A DNA stretch of 64,000 nt from Lachnospiraceae bacterium JC7. GTDB taxonomy: Bacteria; Bacillota; Clostridia; Lachnospirales; Lachnospiraceae. Location: assembly GCA_000513555.1 (NCBI GenBank), contig ALYD01000005.1:62001-126000 (forward strand), in the 5' to 3' direction. The notes under the pieces were generated by a model, which searched no databases, had not been told where the DNA came from, and saw only the letters and a program-made list of their open reading frames with translations. Shown here piece by piece: positions 54,501 through 63,016 of the stretch; the stretch's first letter is position 1, and each line of letters opens with the position of its first letter. A program made the translations under genes and the position numbers.

Positions 54501-57379
54501 TGTCCCTTTATAAAGAACTCATCAGTATCCGCCTCGGTGTAGGATGCGACAGCTTCAAGGTCTTTCCCAAGCTTCACACGGTAAATCCTCTTTACATCAC
54601 CTCTTCCGTCACCGATTCCGGAAAGTGCTGTTTCGGATCCATCATAGAAAAAGCAATTGTTTACAGTTGAAGTAAAACGAGACTCAACCCATCCGCCTAT
54701 TGCTCCTTTTTTTGCTTTGGGCAAAGTGACATTCGCATCGATGACTACGCAGTTTTCAACAGTAGAAGCGGAGATTCTTCCCACAAGACCACCGGCAGAT
54801 GCATCATCAGATGTATGTGAATTTGATACATTCGGTCTTAGAAGGCGCACATTTTTTACTTCTCCAAAATAAACCAATCCAAAAAGACCTTCATCATTCA
54901 TACCACCACTTACAACCATCCCTCTGATCGTATGGTTTCTTCCATCATATTTCCCACGGAAATTTTGTTTATCACCTATAGAGTTAAACGGTTTATTTTC
55001 CAGGTCAATATCTGCTGTCTGAACAAATGACTTACCGTCGCAGGTTTCAACAGAGTCATAGTACTTTGCCAGTTTGACGTAAGCAGAAAGTGCGCGCAAA
55101 TCATCGGCATTCTCTATGAGATATTCACCATTTTCATTTATTTTGAAAAAGTGATCTCCAAGCATATCTCCACTTTTTTGTACTTCATATTCTATAGTGA
55201 GAGATCCGCCATATTTTTTTCCGACTCCCTGCACAGTCAGTGAATACTTTCCCGCTTCAGCCTCAGTTTCCGTCCAGGTAACAGTGTAGTCTGTACCCTT
55301 TGTCAAAGTCGTACCGGCAAATTTAACTTCCGGTTCAGGATGAACAGGGGCATCGGAAAGCTGATAGGCTTTCTTCAATCCCTCAACATCACATAAACCA
55401 TAATATTTCTCACCGTCGGATGCTTCAATGATAGAATATACTGCATTTCCATCAGCCGGAGCCGCTTCATCCACCTTTATACCCTGCTCTTTACCCAGAG
55501 CTGTAACATAGTAAGCACCGTTAAATTCAGTATTGTCACCACTGGCATTGCAATTGAATGTGCAGCTGCCAGCTTCACCTATATTAAGTTTTGACGGAGC
55601 AAACAGACAATTCGTATAACTGATTTTTCCGGCGTTTCCGCCCACAAAGCCACCGCAGCTGCCAGTGTCAATATTGCCTGAAATCTCACCCTTGAAATCA
55701 CAATTTTTAAAAGTGAGTCGACCGCTTTCATTAACACCTACAAAACCGCCATGTGCAGCATCTCCACTGACAGTACCGTTAATAGAAACCGTACTGTGAC
55801 AGTTATTGATCTTTGTATCTCCGCTGGTATGTGCAGCGATACTTGCCCCGTATTTCGATGATGTTTCTATACTTCCACTTACGGTAAGATTCTCTATAGC
55901 CGCACCATCAAGATAGTTAAATGGAGCGCAGTTTTCTGTTTCGGAATTTAACTCAAGCTTTAGTGTATTGCCACCGCCAAGAAAGGTTCCGCTGAACTTG
56001 TTGTCGGAATCTCCCGCACTCTCAGTAATTTTTATTCCGGAAGTCAGCTTGACATATTTATCCTTGTAGCTATTGCCTTTATTCACCCGAGCGGCAAATA
56101 TACGCCACTCGGCATCGCTGCTTATAATATAAGGAGAATTTTTGGTTCCCTCTCCTCTGAGACTACCAAGCACATCAAATGATGTACTGGTGCTTCCGGA
56201 ATAGTCACCCATTCCGGTTACGATCAAAGTATAGGTTCCTGCCGATGTTATTCTGCTAACAGGATTACCAACTGCATCCTTTACATTTACTGTACAGTCC
56301 TTATCCTTTACCAGAGATTCGCCATCAAATTTAACGCCAAAATCCGGCAGTTCCATGGAGGAACCTTTCATTTCAAAAAGGTGTTCTGCGGAGACTTCCC
56401 CAACACCCCAATAGTAATGTCCCTGATCATAAGAACGCTGAGTCTTTTTTAATATCTTATCGGAAGGCTTTTCATCCTCTTTATAGACGCGGGTTCCCTG
56501 ATCATTCCCGGACCTGCTATCAGACCAATATCTATAGGCACGTGTCAGAGTTGCCCCATAACCAAAAGAAAAGATATCACAATACGGGTGAATGATCTCT
56601 TTCGGCGCGAACAGACAATCTGTAATGTTAACAGATGCATTCTTACCCATGTTGCCAACAAAACCGGCGCCACCGTAACTCTCGCCGGAATTCGTTTTTA
56701 GCGAGCCGTCAAAAATGCAATTTTCAATATTCACACTGCCCGAATCAGCACTTCCCACAATACCGCCGATATGATAACAACCTATGTTATTTTTTTCAGT
56801 CCCCGTTATGGATATGCTGCTTGTGCAGTCCTGTATGGTGACTTCACCCTTGGATTGTCCTACGATGCCTCCGATATACATTTTACTATCGACCATACTG
56901 ATCTCACCGTCAACCCTAAGATTACGGATTTCTGCTCCGTCGACATGCATGAAAGGTGCCATATATTGGGCTGAATAATAATCTTTGAAAGTCAGCGTGT
57001 GATGATCACCGTCAAACTTACCACAGAATGGTCGTGAAGGATCCGAACCAACCGTCCACATCCAAATATCCCAATATAAACTCGTACCTGTTTTTGGATC
57101 AAGTACAACTGTAATGTCGTTCGCCAGTTTATAGGATTTATCTTTATATTTAATATATTGCTCACCGTTTATCAGTTCTGCAAAATTTCCCCAGTCTTCT
57201 GAACTTGTGATCAGGTATGGACTTTCTTCGTCACCTTTTCCTTTCAGCGGACAATCTTCATTATCTGCCCTGGATATCATAACACTTCCCGGAACCGGCA
57301 CTGCTCCAAGCACCATGGCAAATACCATAATGAACGTTAAAATGCTTTTCAGTGATAGTCTGGTCTGTTTCTTCTGCAT
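51515..57379 (-). CDS. Giant secreted protein with GLUG-type, MBG-type, InlB-type and cell-wall-binding repeats
   Basis: 1,954 residues from ATG 57379, where GTGAGGGGAAAAATA gives a strong site; the frame is open for 15 more codons. Signal peptide to about residue 37 (ends ISRA). Residues 40-1060 contain several GLUG-like blocks (GGIVG, NCxxxGSLK and similar, each on an adhesin beta-helix scaffold). Residues 1075-1560 hold MBG/YDG-type repeats (DKVYDGGTAA and KAYDGTTDA). About 1660-1730 is an InlB-like repeat (SYDSNGGNGTM, AGxGY, KLYAQW). A Gly/Ser-rich spacer leads to four or five cell-wall-binding repeats (GTWKFINGVWVY, GWKYIDGKWYCF) at 1840-1954. It would be a long adhesin held by wall carbohydrate. 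Its last gene partner is the acidic protein downstream. Confidence 0.88.
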   Translation of the reverse strand: MQKKQTRLSLKSILTFIMVFAMVLGAVPVPGSVMISRADNEDCPLKGKGDEESPYLITSSEDWGNFAELINGEQYIKYKDKSYKLANDITVVLDPKTGTSLYWDIWMWTVGSDPSRPFCGKFDGDHHTLTFKDYYSAQYMAPFMHVDGAEIRNLRVDGEISMVDSKMYIGGIVGQSKGEVTIQDCTSSISITGTEKNNIGCYHIGGIVGSADSGSVNIENCIFDGSLKTNSGESYGGAGFVGNMGKNASVNITDCLFAPKEIIHPYCDIFSFGYGATLTRAYRYWSDSRSGNDQGTRVYKEDEKPSDKILKKTQRSYDQGHYYWGVGEVSAEHLFEMKGSSMELPDFGVKFDGESLVKDKDCTVNVKDAVGNPVSRITSAGTYTLIVTGMGDYSGSTSTSFDVLGSLRGEGTKNSPYIISSDAEWRIFAARVNKGNSYKDKYVKLTSGIKITESAGDSDNKFSGTFLGGGNTLKLELNSETENCAPFNYLDGAAIENLTVSGSIETSSKYGASIAAHTSGDTKINNCHSTVSINGTVSGDAAHGGFVGVNESGRLTFKNCDFKGEISGNIDTGSCGGFVGGNAGKISYTNCLFAPSKLNIGEAGSCTFNCNASGDNTEFNGAYYVTALGKEQGIKVDEAAPADGNAVYSIIEASDGEKYYGLCDVEGLKKAYQLSDAPVHPEPEVKFAGTTLTKGTDYTVTWTETEAEAGKYSLTVQGVGKKYGGSLTIEYEVQKSGDMLGDHFFKINENGEYLIENADDLRALSAYVKLAKYYDSVETCDGKSFVQTADIDLENKPFNSIGDKQNFRGKYDGRNHTIRGMVVSGGMNDEGLFGLVYFGEVKNVRLLRPNVSNSHTSDDASAGGLVGRISASTVENCVVIDANVTLPKAKKGAIGGWVESRFTSTVNNCFFYDGSETALSGIGDGRGDVKRIYRVKLGKDLEAVASYTEADTDEFFIKGQDGSFFINSGDDEGCYYKAGSIVEIKMTQAFGRKLKKIICYDIDKKPLELEIKKISDDVYSFTMPEKDVTVEGVIDDLPDAGVSIKEGTRLEKTYGDNDFTLTAQVKKQGTNSKWTWESSDETVAKITTGSEGTTSVTILKASDKAVKITVSYASDSSAGKTELELKVNRMPVTVAGLSVSDKVYDGGTAATVTGTPAIKKYDIENSEVITGDENADSKLKEDAVSFSAGKANFVDKNAGKNKKVVFSGYSLSKNAVDNYVLYQPKSVNAEITQKEVKVSGIIAESKAYDGTTDAKLVYTKVSFDGICKGDKLEISGTGTFDSINVGKDKTVTISGLSLGGKDAGNYVLANEGQQDKTTASITRQGNIPDDLKEATCSIWAKEGKTATVSYTLPDGAVYGDVDNKNEEFFTVNSDDGLVLTASGSWTEEDWASDETKTFTVLVKDADIYEDYTLKVTVTPLFKPVGEFTFEKEEVTKTYGDEDFTISVNHSDGMGVLTYKSSDETVATVDDNGKVHILKASDSPLTITAIAEENDDYFDADASYKLTVDRKAVTVKADDITISEGEGVPELTATVKGLVGSDIVKYSLSREEGEKKGTYIITPEGEEVQGNYTVEYETGVLEITEKKLEIWTISYDSNGGNGTMKEQKVSDGSSVKLNANTFTRNNKSFSGWNTKADGSGEGYEDGAEISPGEDIKLYAQWKTTEKHKHHLELVERTEPGCETEGNKAYYKCTEDGCDKWFEDASGLVEITDKKSVIIDPLGHKWDRGKVTKEPTSTSTGIRTFTCLRDSSHTKTETIPKKQVSYYYDDEDSSDDSDDSGNSSGSTGGGNGGSGRRSGGTGGSGSGGSGSGILNSDTMVLGATRQISEKPESNTEELSDIGGTWKFINGVWVYIKSDGSMAQNKWMNLEYDGVRSWYFFGADGGMATGWITWNNQIYYLIPDSDGWMGRMATGWKYIDGKWYCFGKEHGNMLKGGKTPDGFLVGEDGVWDGKKKS

Positions 57380-57537
57380 TATTTTTCCCCTCACATTACT
57401 CTGCCATGCTATGAGCTTACTCATATAGCCCGGCTTAATTTTTCATTCATAATCACTTACGAATAAGCTCAAAGTCTGCCTCTATATCCCTCCGTCAGGT
57501 CTTTTAACCACTAAGAAGAGACCTTCTTGAATTTGAT

Positions 57538-57581
57538 GTTAGTTGCACTATCATTCGAGCATATATGATAGTAGCACTAAC
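57538..57581. promoter_or_regulatory. Nested inverted repeat upstream of second giant surface gene
   Basis: Outer arms GTTAGT (57538-57543) and ACTAAC (57576-57581) enclose inner arms ACTATCAT (57547-57554) and ATGATAGT (57565-57572) with a ten-base centre. The inner arms are the half-sites seen upstream of the Cna-B giant gene. The rest of 57380-57745 has no gene that I can see. Confidence 0.55.
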
Positions 57582-57745
57582 ATTATTATTGTTTCGGTTA
57601 ATATTTAATACTCTGATGCATTTTTCAAAATTTTGCCCGATAATTAATTTTCACCGCCCACATAGATTCACCCGGATAATTCAACATATACCTTTTCAAG
57701 TGGCGCCCGGGTAATCACCCCTTATGCTGATCATTTCCTTCAGGC

Positions 57746-57803
57746 AAAAAAATCCCCCAATGAAAAACCAAGATCAGTTCCTTGGTCTTCATTGAGGGAT
57801 CAT
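57746..57803 (-). terminator. Terminator of the flavodoxin-like reductase gene
   Basis: ATCCCCCAATGAA...ACCAAG pairs with CTTGGT...TTCATTGAGGGAT; the minus-strand product ends in seven T. Confidence 0.8.
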
Positions 57804-57879
57804 ATAAATACCGTTTTGAAAGGTCTTTTTTAGTTATTCACTATATCGTGGCAAGAGCTTCAACAGTCAAAAATAAGAT

Positions 57880-58461
57880 TTATCGAATATAATTTGTTTT
57901 TATCTTCTCAACCGCGACAGGGGATTCCACTCCGGCATTCTTTCCGGCCTCGATACACTTCAGCAGCCATGCCATGTTTCTTCCCAGAATATGCATAGTC
58001 TGGACGCCTTCTTCATCCTTCATAACATCTTCAGGAATGCTTCCATGAACCATTGGCCAGTAGTTTGCAGACACGAGGGGCATCTCTGTATACTGAATGT
58101 ACTTGTTCAGAACATCGATGGTTGATGTTGTTCCGGCACGGCGCGCCGATGCTATAGCTGCCGCCGGCTTGTGTTTCAGCACTTCTGCACCTGCTCCGAA
58201 AAGCCTGTCCAGGAAGGCAATGATCTCACCTGATGGTGAAGAATAGTATACAGGAGAGCCTATGATTAAACCGTCTGAATCTTTCATCTTCTCTATTACC
58301 GACGCCACCATATCATTTACTTTTCCGTCCAATGCTTCTTTACCTACATGTACTATCTCTGTGTCGATACCGGAAGCATTAAGCTCCTTTGCTATCTCTC
58401 CAAGTGCAGTAAATGTACATCCTGCTGCATTTCTACTGCCGTTTATCATAAGAACTTTCAT
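57880..58461 (-). CDS. Flavodoxin-like NADPH-dependent FMN reductase
   Basis: 193 residues from ATG 58461, which has GGAGGT at four bases; a frame four codons longer is possible. It shows the flavodoxin-like phosphate loop (INGSRNAAGCTFTAL), the GSPVYYSSPSGEIIAFLDRL segment typical of NADPH-dependent FMN reductases, and ASARRAGTT. It reduces FMN or quinones with NAD(P)H, often as an iron-sulfur flavoprotein relative. No Cys cluster is present. Confidence 0.85.
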   Translation of the reverse strand: MKVLMINGSRNAAGCTFTALGEIAKELNASGIDTEIVHVGKEALDGKVNDMVASVIEKMKDSDGLIIGSPVYYSSPSGEIIAFLDRLFGAGAEVLKHKPAAAIASARRAGTTSTIDVLNKYIQYTEMPLVSANYWPMVHGSIPEDVMKDEEGVQTMHILGRNMAWLLKCIEAGKNAGVESPVAVEKIKTNYIR

Positions 58462-58521
58462 GAGTACCTCCATTGTTAATTAAGCCCCCTTACAGGCGTT
58501 TCCTGTCCGGATATTTTTTCA

Positions 58522-58755
58522 TTATACACTATCACCGGAAGTGTTTTCACTATCATCTTCGCATGTTTCAGATGTTTCAACATCGCCGGCATCCTGTTCA
58601 CTATCTGTGTCGGTGGCTGCATCAGTGGAGGTAGCTGTATTTGTATCTTTATCTGTATTTGTATCCTGATTCAAACCAGTATCCGTATCGGATCCTGAAT
58701 CACCTGTATTATCTGTTACATATGAGAAAAACCTGTTGTTTTTTTGATCAGATAA
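58522..58755 (-). other. In-frame Asp/Thr/Ser-rich tail after the L,D-transpeptidase stop
   Basis: Seventy-seven codons after the TAA at 58756-58758 stay open in the same frame, ending at TAA 58522-58524. They encode an acidic low-complexity tail (such as TDNTGDSGSDTDTG, then NTDKDTNTATSTD). No start codon or ribosome binding site opens this frame on its own. It looks like a C-terminal tail cut off by a stop codon. Confidence 0.6.
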
Positions 58756-59529
58756 TTAGAATTCTCCGCCAAGATTCTCCAAAGAGTCTATGACAACAAC
58801 ACATTCCGGCTTCACATGCTGAATGATATAGCGCATCTCATCCATAGGAATTGCTACACACCCTCCTGTATAAGGCTTTCTGTCTCCAAAGCAGTGAAGA
58901 AAGATTGCAGAGCCTCTTCCCGGGGCGCCCTCTTCGTTGAAACCGATATTAAGACAATACTGATACTGGTAGGTATAGTCCATGATATGCTCACTGTTTG
59001 TCATATCCAGATCAGGATAATCCTTTATATCCACCATCTCATTATAATGCATACCCTCTCTGTCATCACCTGACCAGTAAGTATCCCCGGTAACCTTTGT
59101 ATACGGCATGGTGCATCCCGGGTCATCTGCAATTCCGAAAGCCTTTGTAAAACGATAAGTTCCCACAGGTGTCTGGGAACATCCTTCAACATGCTCATCA
59201 TCCGGACAGGTTCCGTTTTTTCCTACATAACCCGGAGTGGAACAGATCATCTTCCACTTTCCCTCCTTATCCTTTTCATGCATAGATACCCATGCTGTGG
59301 TCTTCTCGTAGGTGGCAACCACAAACAGCTGCTCAGCAGAATCTGCCTGCGAAAGCTTCGTTACCCATTCAGGAGAGTCCTCTGCTTCAAGATGAAGGAC
59401 CTCTCTGGCAGAACCACCACCTGATTCAGATGTTCCCGGCAAAATGGCCTCCGGTACTGAAGTCTCGCCACAGCCTGCTAGAATCAAAGCACATAAAATA
59501 AACATTCCAATCACAATTCTTTTTTTCAT
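58756..59529 (-). CDS. L,D-transpeptidase-like lipoprotein
   Basis: 257 residues from ATG 59529 (AGGTGTGGA upstream). Lipobox LILAGC with Cys20. YkuD-type catalytic motif HCFGDRKPYTGGC: His212 and Cys224 are present, in the expected H-x(11)-C spacing. Such enzymes cross-link peptidoglycan or attach proteins to it, outside the membrane. The domain is complete before the stop at 58756. An in-frame tail of 77 codons lies beyond it. Confidence 0.82.
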   Translation of the reverse strand: MKKRIVIGMFILCALILAGCGETSVPEAILPGTSESGGGSAREVLHLEAEDSPEWVTKLSQADSAEQLFVVATYEKTTAWVSMHEKDKEGKWKMICSTPGYVGKNGTCPDDEHVEGCSQTPVGTYRFTKAFGIADDPGCTMPYTKVTGDTYWSGDDREGMHYNEMVDIKDYPDLDMTNSEHIMDYTYQYQYCLNIGFNEEGAPGRGSAIFLHCFGDRKPYTGGCVAIPMDEMRYIIQHVKPECVVVIDSLENLGGEF

Positions 59530-59631
59530 TCCACACCTCACAACACTTAACATATCTATGATATATCACTTGTCTCTATTTATCGACGCGATCTCATTGT
59601 TTATCAGTTGGGCATTTGATGACTTTATTTA

Positions 59632-59674
59632 CAAAAAAACAGGTCCTCCTCTGGTATGAGAAGAACCTGTTTTT
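59632..59674 (-). terminator. Terminator after the flavoprotein gene
   Basis: AAACAGGTCCT pairs with AGAACCTGTTT, with A and T runs on each side. It lies 87 bases past the stop at 59761. Confidence 0.75.
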
Positions 59675-59760
59675 CAACTGATTACTTTTGACACCCGATG
59701 TTCTATTATTGAAATCTTAGTGTCTTCAAGTTGACTGAATTTTATTCTTATTTATCTGCT

Positions 59761-61632
59761 TTACTTCGCAGCGTACTTTGCAGCATTCTCACCTGAGATG
59801 AAGCCCATGTAAGCACCTACACCGAGAGCCTCACGACCTGGATAGTAATCACCGAAGAAGCCTGCGGAACTGATGATACCTGCAGCATAGAGACCCGGAA
59901 TAGCATTGCCATCCTTATCAGTTACCTCACCTGCAAGGTTAGTCTCGATTCCACCGTAGTTTCCTCTTGTAAGATCATACTCCTTAACTGCGTAGAAAGG
60001 ACCTGCATCGATAGCTGAGAGATACTGAGCATCCTTACCGTTGTCTGTATCCTCTCCTGCCTCACACATCTTGTTGTACTGGTCAACTGTTGCCTGAACA
60101 GTTGCAGGATCAAGATTCATATCCTTGGCAAGAGCCTCGATGGAATCCTCCTTATAAGCCTGAATCACAGAACCCTCTGAAGTTCTCTCCAGATATTCGT
60201 CAAGCTTAAGGAACTTATCTGCAATCTCCTGATCCATAACAACCCAGCCGTAATCAGCTTCACCTTCGTTAATGAAGTAGATCATCTGGTCATGTACTCC
60301 AAGAGCCTCGGATACAGGACGGTTACCCTTGTTGTCAAGAAGGAGACATTCAAACGGATAGCTGTTGTTAGGCTGACCAACTACAGGCATATCATATGGA
60401 TCCGGTGCGAAGCATCCGCTCATTGACTCACCGAAAGCTGACTTAACTGCACCAACTTCAACTGCCATATTGATACCGTCACCTGTGTTTGATACAGCAG
60501 TTGATGTGAAGTTGTGAAGTGCATCCGGTGCAAGCTCTCCTGTGAGTTCATCATTCCATGCGTAATCACCGCAGGCAAGAACTACAGCCTTTGCGTTGAT
60601 GGTCTTTGTACCTGTCTTTGACTCACATACAACACCTGTTACATGGTTATCAGCATCTGTGATAAGCTTTGTAGCCTTTGTGTTGAAGTAGATAGGAACA
60701 CCGTTCTCAGCAAGGTTGTCCTCAAGCTGGTTTACAAGTGCCTGACCGCCTTTTACCTTTACCTTTGCTGTAGCAAGCTGAATGTTTTCGGCGTTCTTCT
60801 TTGCCTGCTCTGAAGCTGCCGGAACCATAGTTCCTTCTTCATTGAGCTTGTAGTCAACTTTTGCATCTGTAAGGAGCTGTAATACGTCCGGTGAAACAGC
60901 ACATGCAGTGTTGATCTTATCCATATCAAGAGGATTTCTCTCTGTTATCTTGTTACGCTTTACCCACTTCTCTACGAGCTCAGGAACACCTTCAGCAGTA
61001 TCTGCAGCGATAAATGAACCTGATGAGAAGATAGATGTTCCGCCTCCGAAGGCAAGCTTCTCAACGACTACGACATCAGCACCTTCGCGCATAGCCTTCT
61101 GTGCTGCTGCAAGACCGGCGATTCCGGCACCTACTACAACAACGTCACAGTCGATGGTCTCATCCTTGACCTCTAACTTTACTTCACGATTCTTCCACTC
61201 ACTTACATCGCCGCCTGCCTGCTCAACAGCATCGCTTACCAGCATACGAACAGCAGAGCTTGATACTGTTGCTCCTGAAATAGCGTCAACGCCCAGTGAC
61301 TGGTGCTCGATGATGGCTTTTGCCATAAGCTTAAGTGCCTTGTCACCTACACCTGCTGTCTCATCCTGCTCTGTGTAGTTGATCTCCGCGATCTTTCCGT
61401 CCTTAACTACAACTTCAGCGGTAATGTCTCCGTCCATGCCCTTTGCGCTGGCAGTGTATGTACCGTCTGTAAGTGAACCTGTGCTCTCGACAGTCTCAGC
61501 TGCTGCAGTTGTTGCAGCCTCGCTTGAAGCCTCGGCAGCGGCTGTAGTAGCTACAGGCACTGAAGAAGCACCGCAACCTGTGATGGACAGAGCTGACATA
61601 ACAGCCACTGTTCTAAGCATTGATTTATTCAT
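59761..61632 (-). CDS. Lipoprotein FMN/FAD fumarate-reductase-like flavoprotein
   Basis: 623 residues from ATG 61632, with GAGGGGG nine bases upstream. Lipobox SITGC, Cys20. Ala/Thr/Glu linker to 55. FMN-binding domain 58-145 with SGAT (119-122), where Thr122 would carry FMN attached by ApbE. FAD-binding domain from 160: VVVGAGIAGLAAA, and the GDYYPGREALGVGAYMGFISG end of flavocytochrome c type reductases. It reduces fumarate, urocanate or another enoate at the cell surface with electrons from the membrane. The exact substrate is open. The upstream 388 bp hold palindromes and hairpins. Confidence 0.9.
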   Translation of the reverse strand: MNKSMLRTVAVMSALSITGCGASSVPVATTAAAEASSEAATTAAAETVESTGSLTDGTYTASAKGMDGDITAEVVVKDGKIAEINYTEQDETAGVGDKALKLMAKAIIEHQSLGVDAISGATVSSSAVRMLVSDAVEQAGGDVSEWKNREVKLEVKDETIDCDVVVVGAGIAGLAAAQKAMREGADVVVVEKLAFGGGTSIFSSGSFIAADTAEGVPELVEKWVKRNKITERNPLDMDKINTACAVSPDVLQLLTDAKVDYKLNEEGTMVPAASEQAKKNAENIQLATAKVKVKGGQALVNQLEDNLAENGVPIYFNTKATKLITDADNHVTGVVCESKTGTKTINAKAVVLACGDYAWNDELTGELAPDALHNFTSTAVSNTGDGINMAVEVGAVKSAFGESMSGCFAPDPYDMPVVGQPNNSYPFECLLLDNKGNRPVSEALGVHDQMIYFINEGEADYGWVVMDQEIADKFLKLDEYLERTSEGSVIQAYKEDSIEALAKDMNLDPATVQATVDQYNKMCEAGEDTDNGKDAQYLSAIDAGPFYAVKEYDLTRGNYGGIETNLAGEVTDKDGNAIPGLYAAGIISSAGFFGDYYPGREALGVGAYMGFISGENAAKYAAK

Positions 61633-61700
61633 TTTTGGTTTCCCCCTCAAAACATGATGATGCATTTCACACCTACGTATGAATGTTTTGCATCTGACCT

Positions 61701-61767
61701 TCAGTCCGGCTGTGTTCGTTTTATCCGGACTGATACTTCATATCGGTTTTCCAGAACTCCCGATATG
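61701..61767 (-). promoter_or_regulatory. Two tandem hairpins in the leader of the flavoprotein gene
   Basis: TCAGTCCGG (61701-61709) pairs with CCGGACTGA (61725-61733). TCATATCGG (61738-61746) pairs with CCGATATGA (61759-61767). Both have perfect nine-base arms and loops of 12-15. They lie 69-135 bases upstream of the start codon and would fold in the mRNA leader. Confidence 0.55.
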
Positions 61768-61842
61768 ATTGTTATTTTTTTCACCATGGTATGAGAGCAT
61801 TATATTATATCTCTTTTGTGCATGATGTACTAATATGAAAAC

Positions 61843-61856
61843 ATGAAACGTTTCAT
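61843..61856. promoter_or_regulatory. 14-bp palindrome, LacI/CcpA-type operator candidate
   Basis: ATGAAACGTTTCAT is perfectly symmetrical. The core TGAAACGTTTCA resembles LacI-family and cre-type operators. It sits upstream of a minus-strand TATAAT near 61802-61812 of the flavoprotein gene. Confidence 0.5.
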
Positions 61857-61966
61857 TCCGTCATTTTGTATACCAAAAAACAATAAGCGCGATAATTTTT
61901 TCCTATAAAGCACCAACACCTAAAGTAATGTCACATCTTACATCATAGAGCTGCTGTAAAAAATAA

Positions 61967-62008
61967 AGACATACTTCCACGGTTAAAACGTAGAAGTATG
62001 CCTTTTAA
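61967..62008 (-). terminator. Terminator of the nucleoside permease operon
   Basis: AAGACATACTTC pairs with GAAGTATGCCTT around a 15-base loop; the minus-strand product ends in TTTATTTTTT. Confidence 0.75.
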
Positions 62009-62020
62009 TTTAGTCAAACA

Positions 62021-63016
62021 TCATCGGTCTTCTCTGAAATACGGTCGTCCCAGAGACGCAGGTGGCATGTTTTCACGCTTCCTCTGCATACTTGTTATGA
62101 TGAGAACAATTATAGTAACGATATATGGGAGCATTTTATACAGCTCCTTGTTGGCAAGATCTGTTCCCGTCGGGATAAACAGATAAAGAATATACAGACC
62201 GCCGAAGAGAATGGATGCAAAAACTCCGATGCTCGGATGCCAGATGGTAAAAATAACCAGGGCTATGGCGAGCCATCCTCTGTCGCCAAATCCGTCATTG
62301 GACCAGACTCCCGCAGCATAATCCATGATATAGTAAAGTCCCCCAAGGCCGGCAATCATACTGCCCACACAGGTAGCTATATACTTATACTTCGTTACAT
62401 TGATACCTGCCGCATCAGCAGTCGCAGGATTTTCTCCCACAGCTCTAAGATGAAATCCGGGTCTTGTCTTTCTAAGTATGTATTCCGCTGCAAAAGCAAT
62501 AATTATGGCCGCATAGGCAAGAAAACCGTAGGACAGAAATACTTTTCCGAACCATCCGGTGGTATCCGCAAAAGGAAGCTTTCTACTGAAGCAGGCACTT
62601 GTTGCTGTTAATGCTATCGACGGAACATCGCTGCCGGTTATCTTGATAAGAGACCCGCCGAAAAAATTACCGAAGCCCACTCCGAAGGTAGTCATGGCAA
62701 GACCTGTTACATTCTGATCTGCACGTAAACTTACTGTGAGGAAACAGTACAGTAAGCCCATAAGTCCTGAACCAAGAAGACAGGAGAACAGAGGAATCAG
62801 AATTCCCAGAACCGGATTCATAAGGGACGGATCCGGAAGTGAATGCTCATAGAAAAAGGCTCCTATAACACCGGATATGGCACCTACATACATGACGCCC
62901 GGGATACCCAGATTCAGATTGCCGGATTTTTCTGTCAATGTCTCTCCGGTGCTTCCGTATAAAAGCGGTATGCTCTGCATCACCGCACGAGGGATAAAGG
63001 TCACTAAATCAAACAT
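62021..63016 (-). CDS. BmpA-type nucleoside ABC importer, second permease
   Basis: 331 residues from ATG 63016, with GGAGG nine bases upstream and an eight-base overlap with the preceding gene. It has about eight membrane segments, and the GETLTEKSGNLNLGIPGVMYVGA motif typical of the YufQ/NupQ permease group. It pairs with the permease encoded upstream. The binding protein and ATPase should lie beyond the right edge. A terminator follows. Confidence 0.88.
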   Translation of the reverse strand: MFDLVTFIPRAVMQSIPLLYGSTGETLTEKSGNLNLGIPGVMYVGAISGVIGAFFYEHSLPDPSLMNPVLGILIPLFSCLLGSGLMGLLYCFLTVSLRADQNVTGLAMTTFGVGFGNFFGGSLIKITGSDVPSIALTATSACFSRKLPFADTTGWFGKVFLSYGFLAYAAIIIAFAAEYILRKTRPGFHLRAVGENPATADAAGINVTKYKYIATCVGSMIAGLGGLYYIMDYAAGVWSNDGFGDRGWLAIALVIFTIWHPSIGVFASILFGGLYILYLFIPTGTDLANKELYKMLPYIVTIIVLIITSMQRKRENMPPASLGRPYFREDR

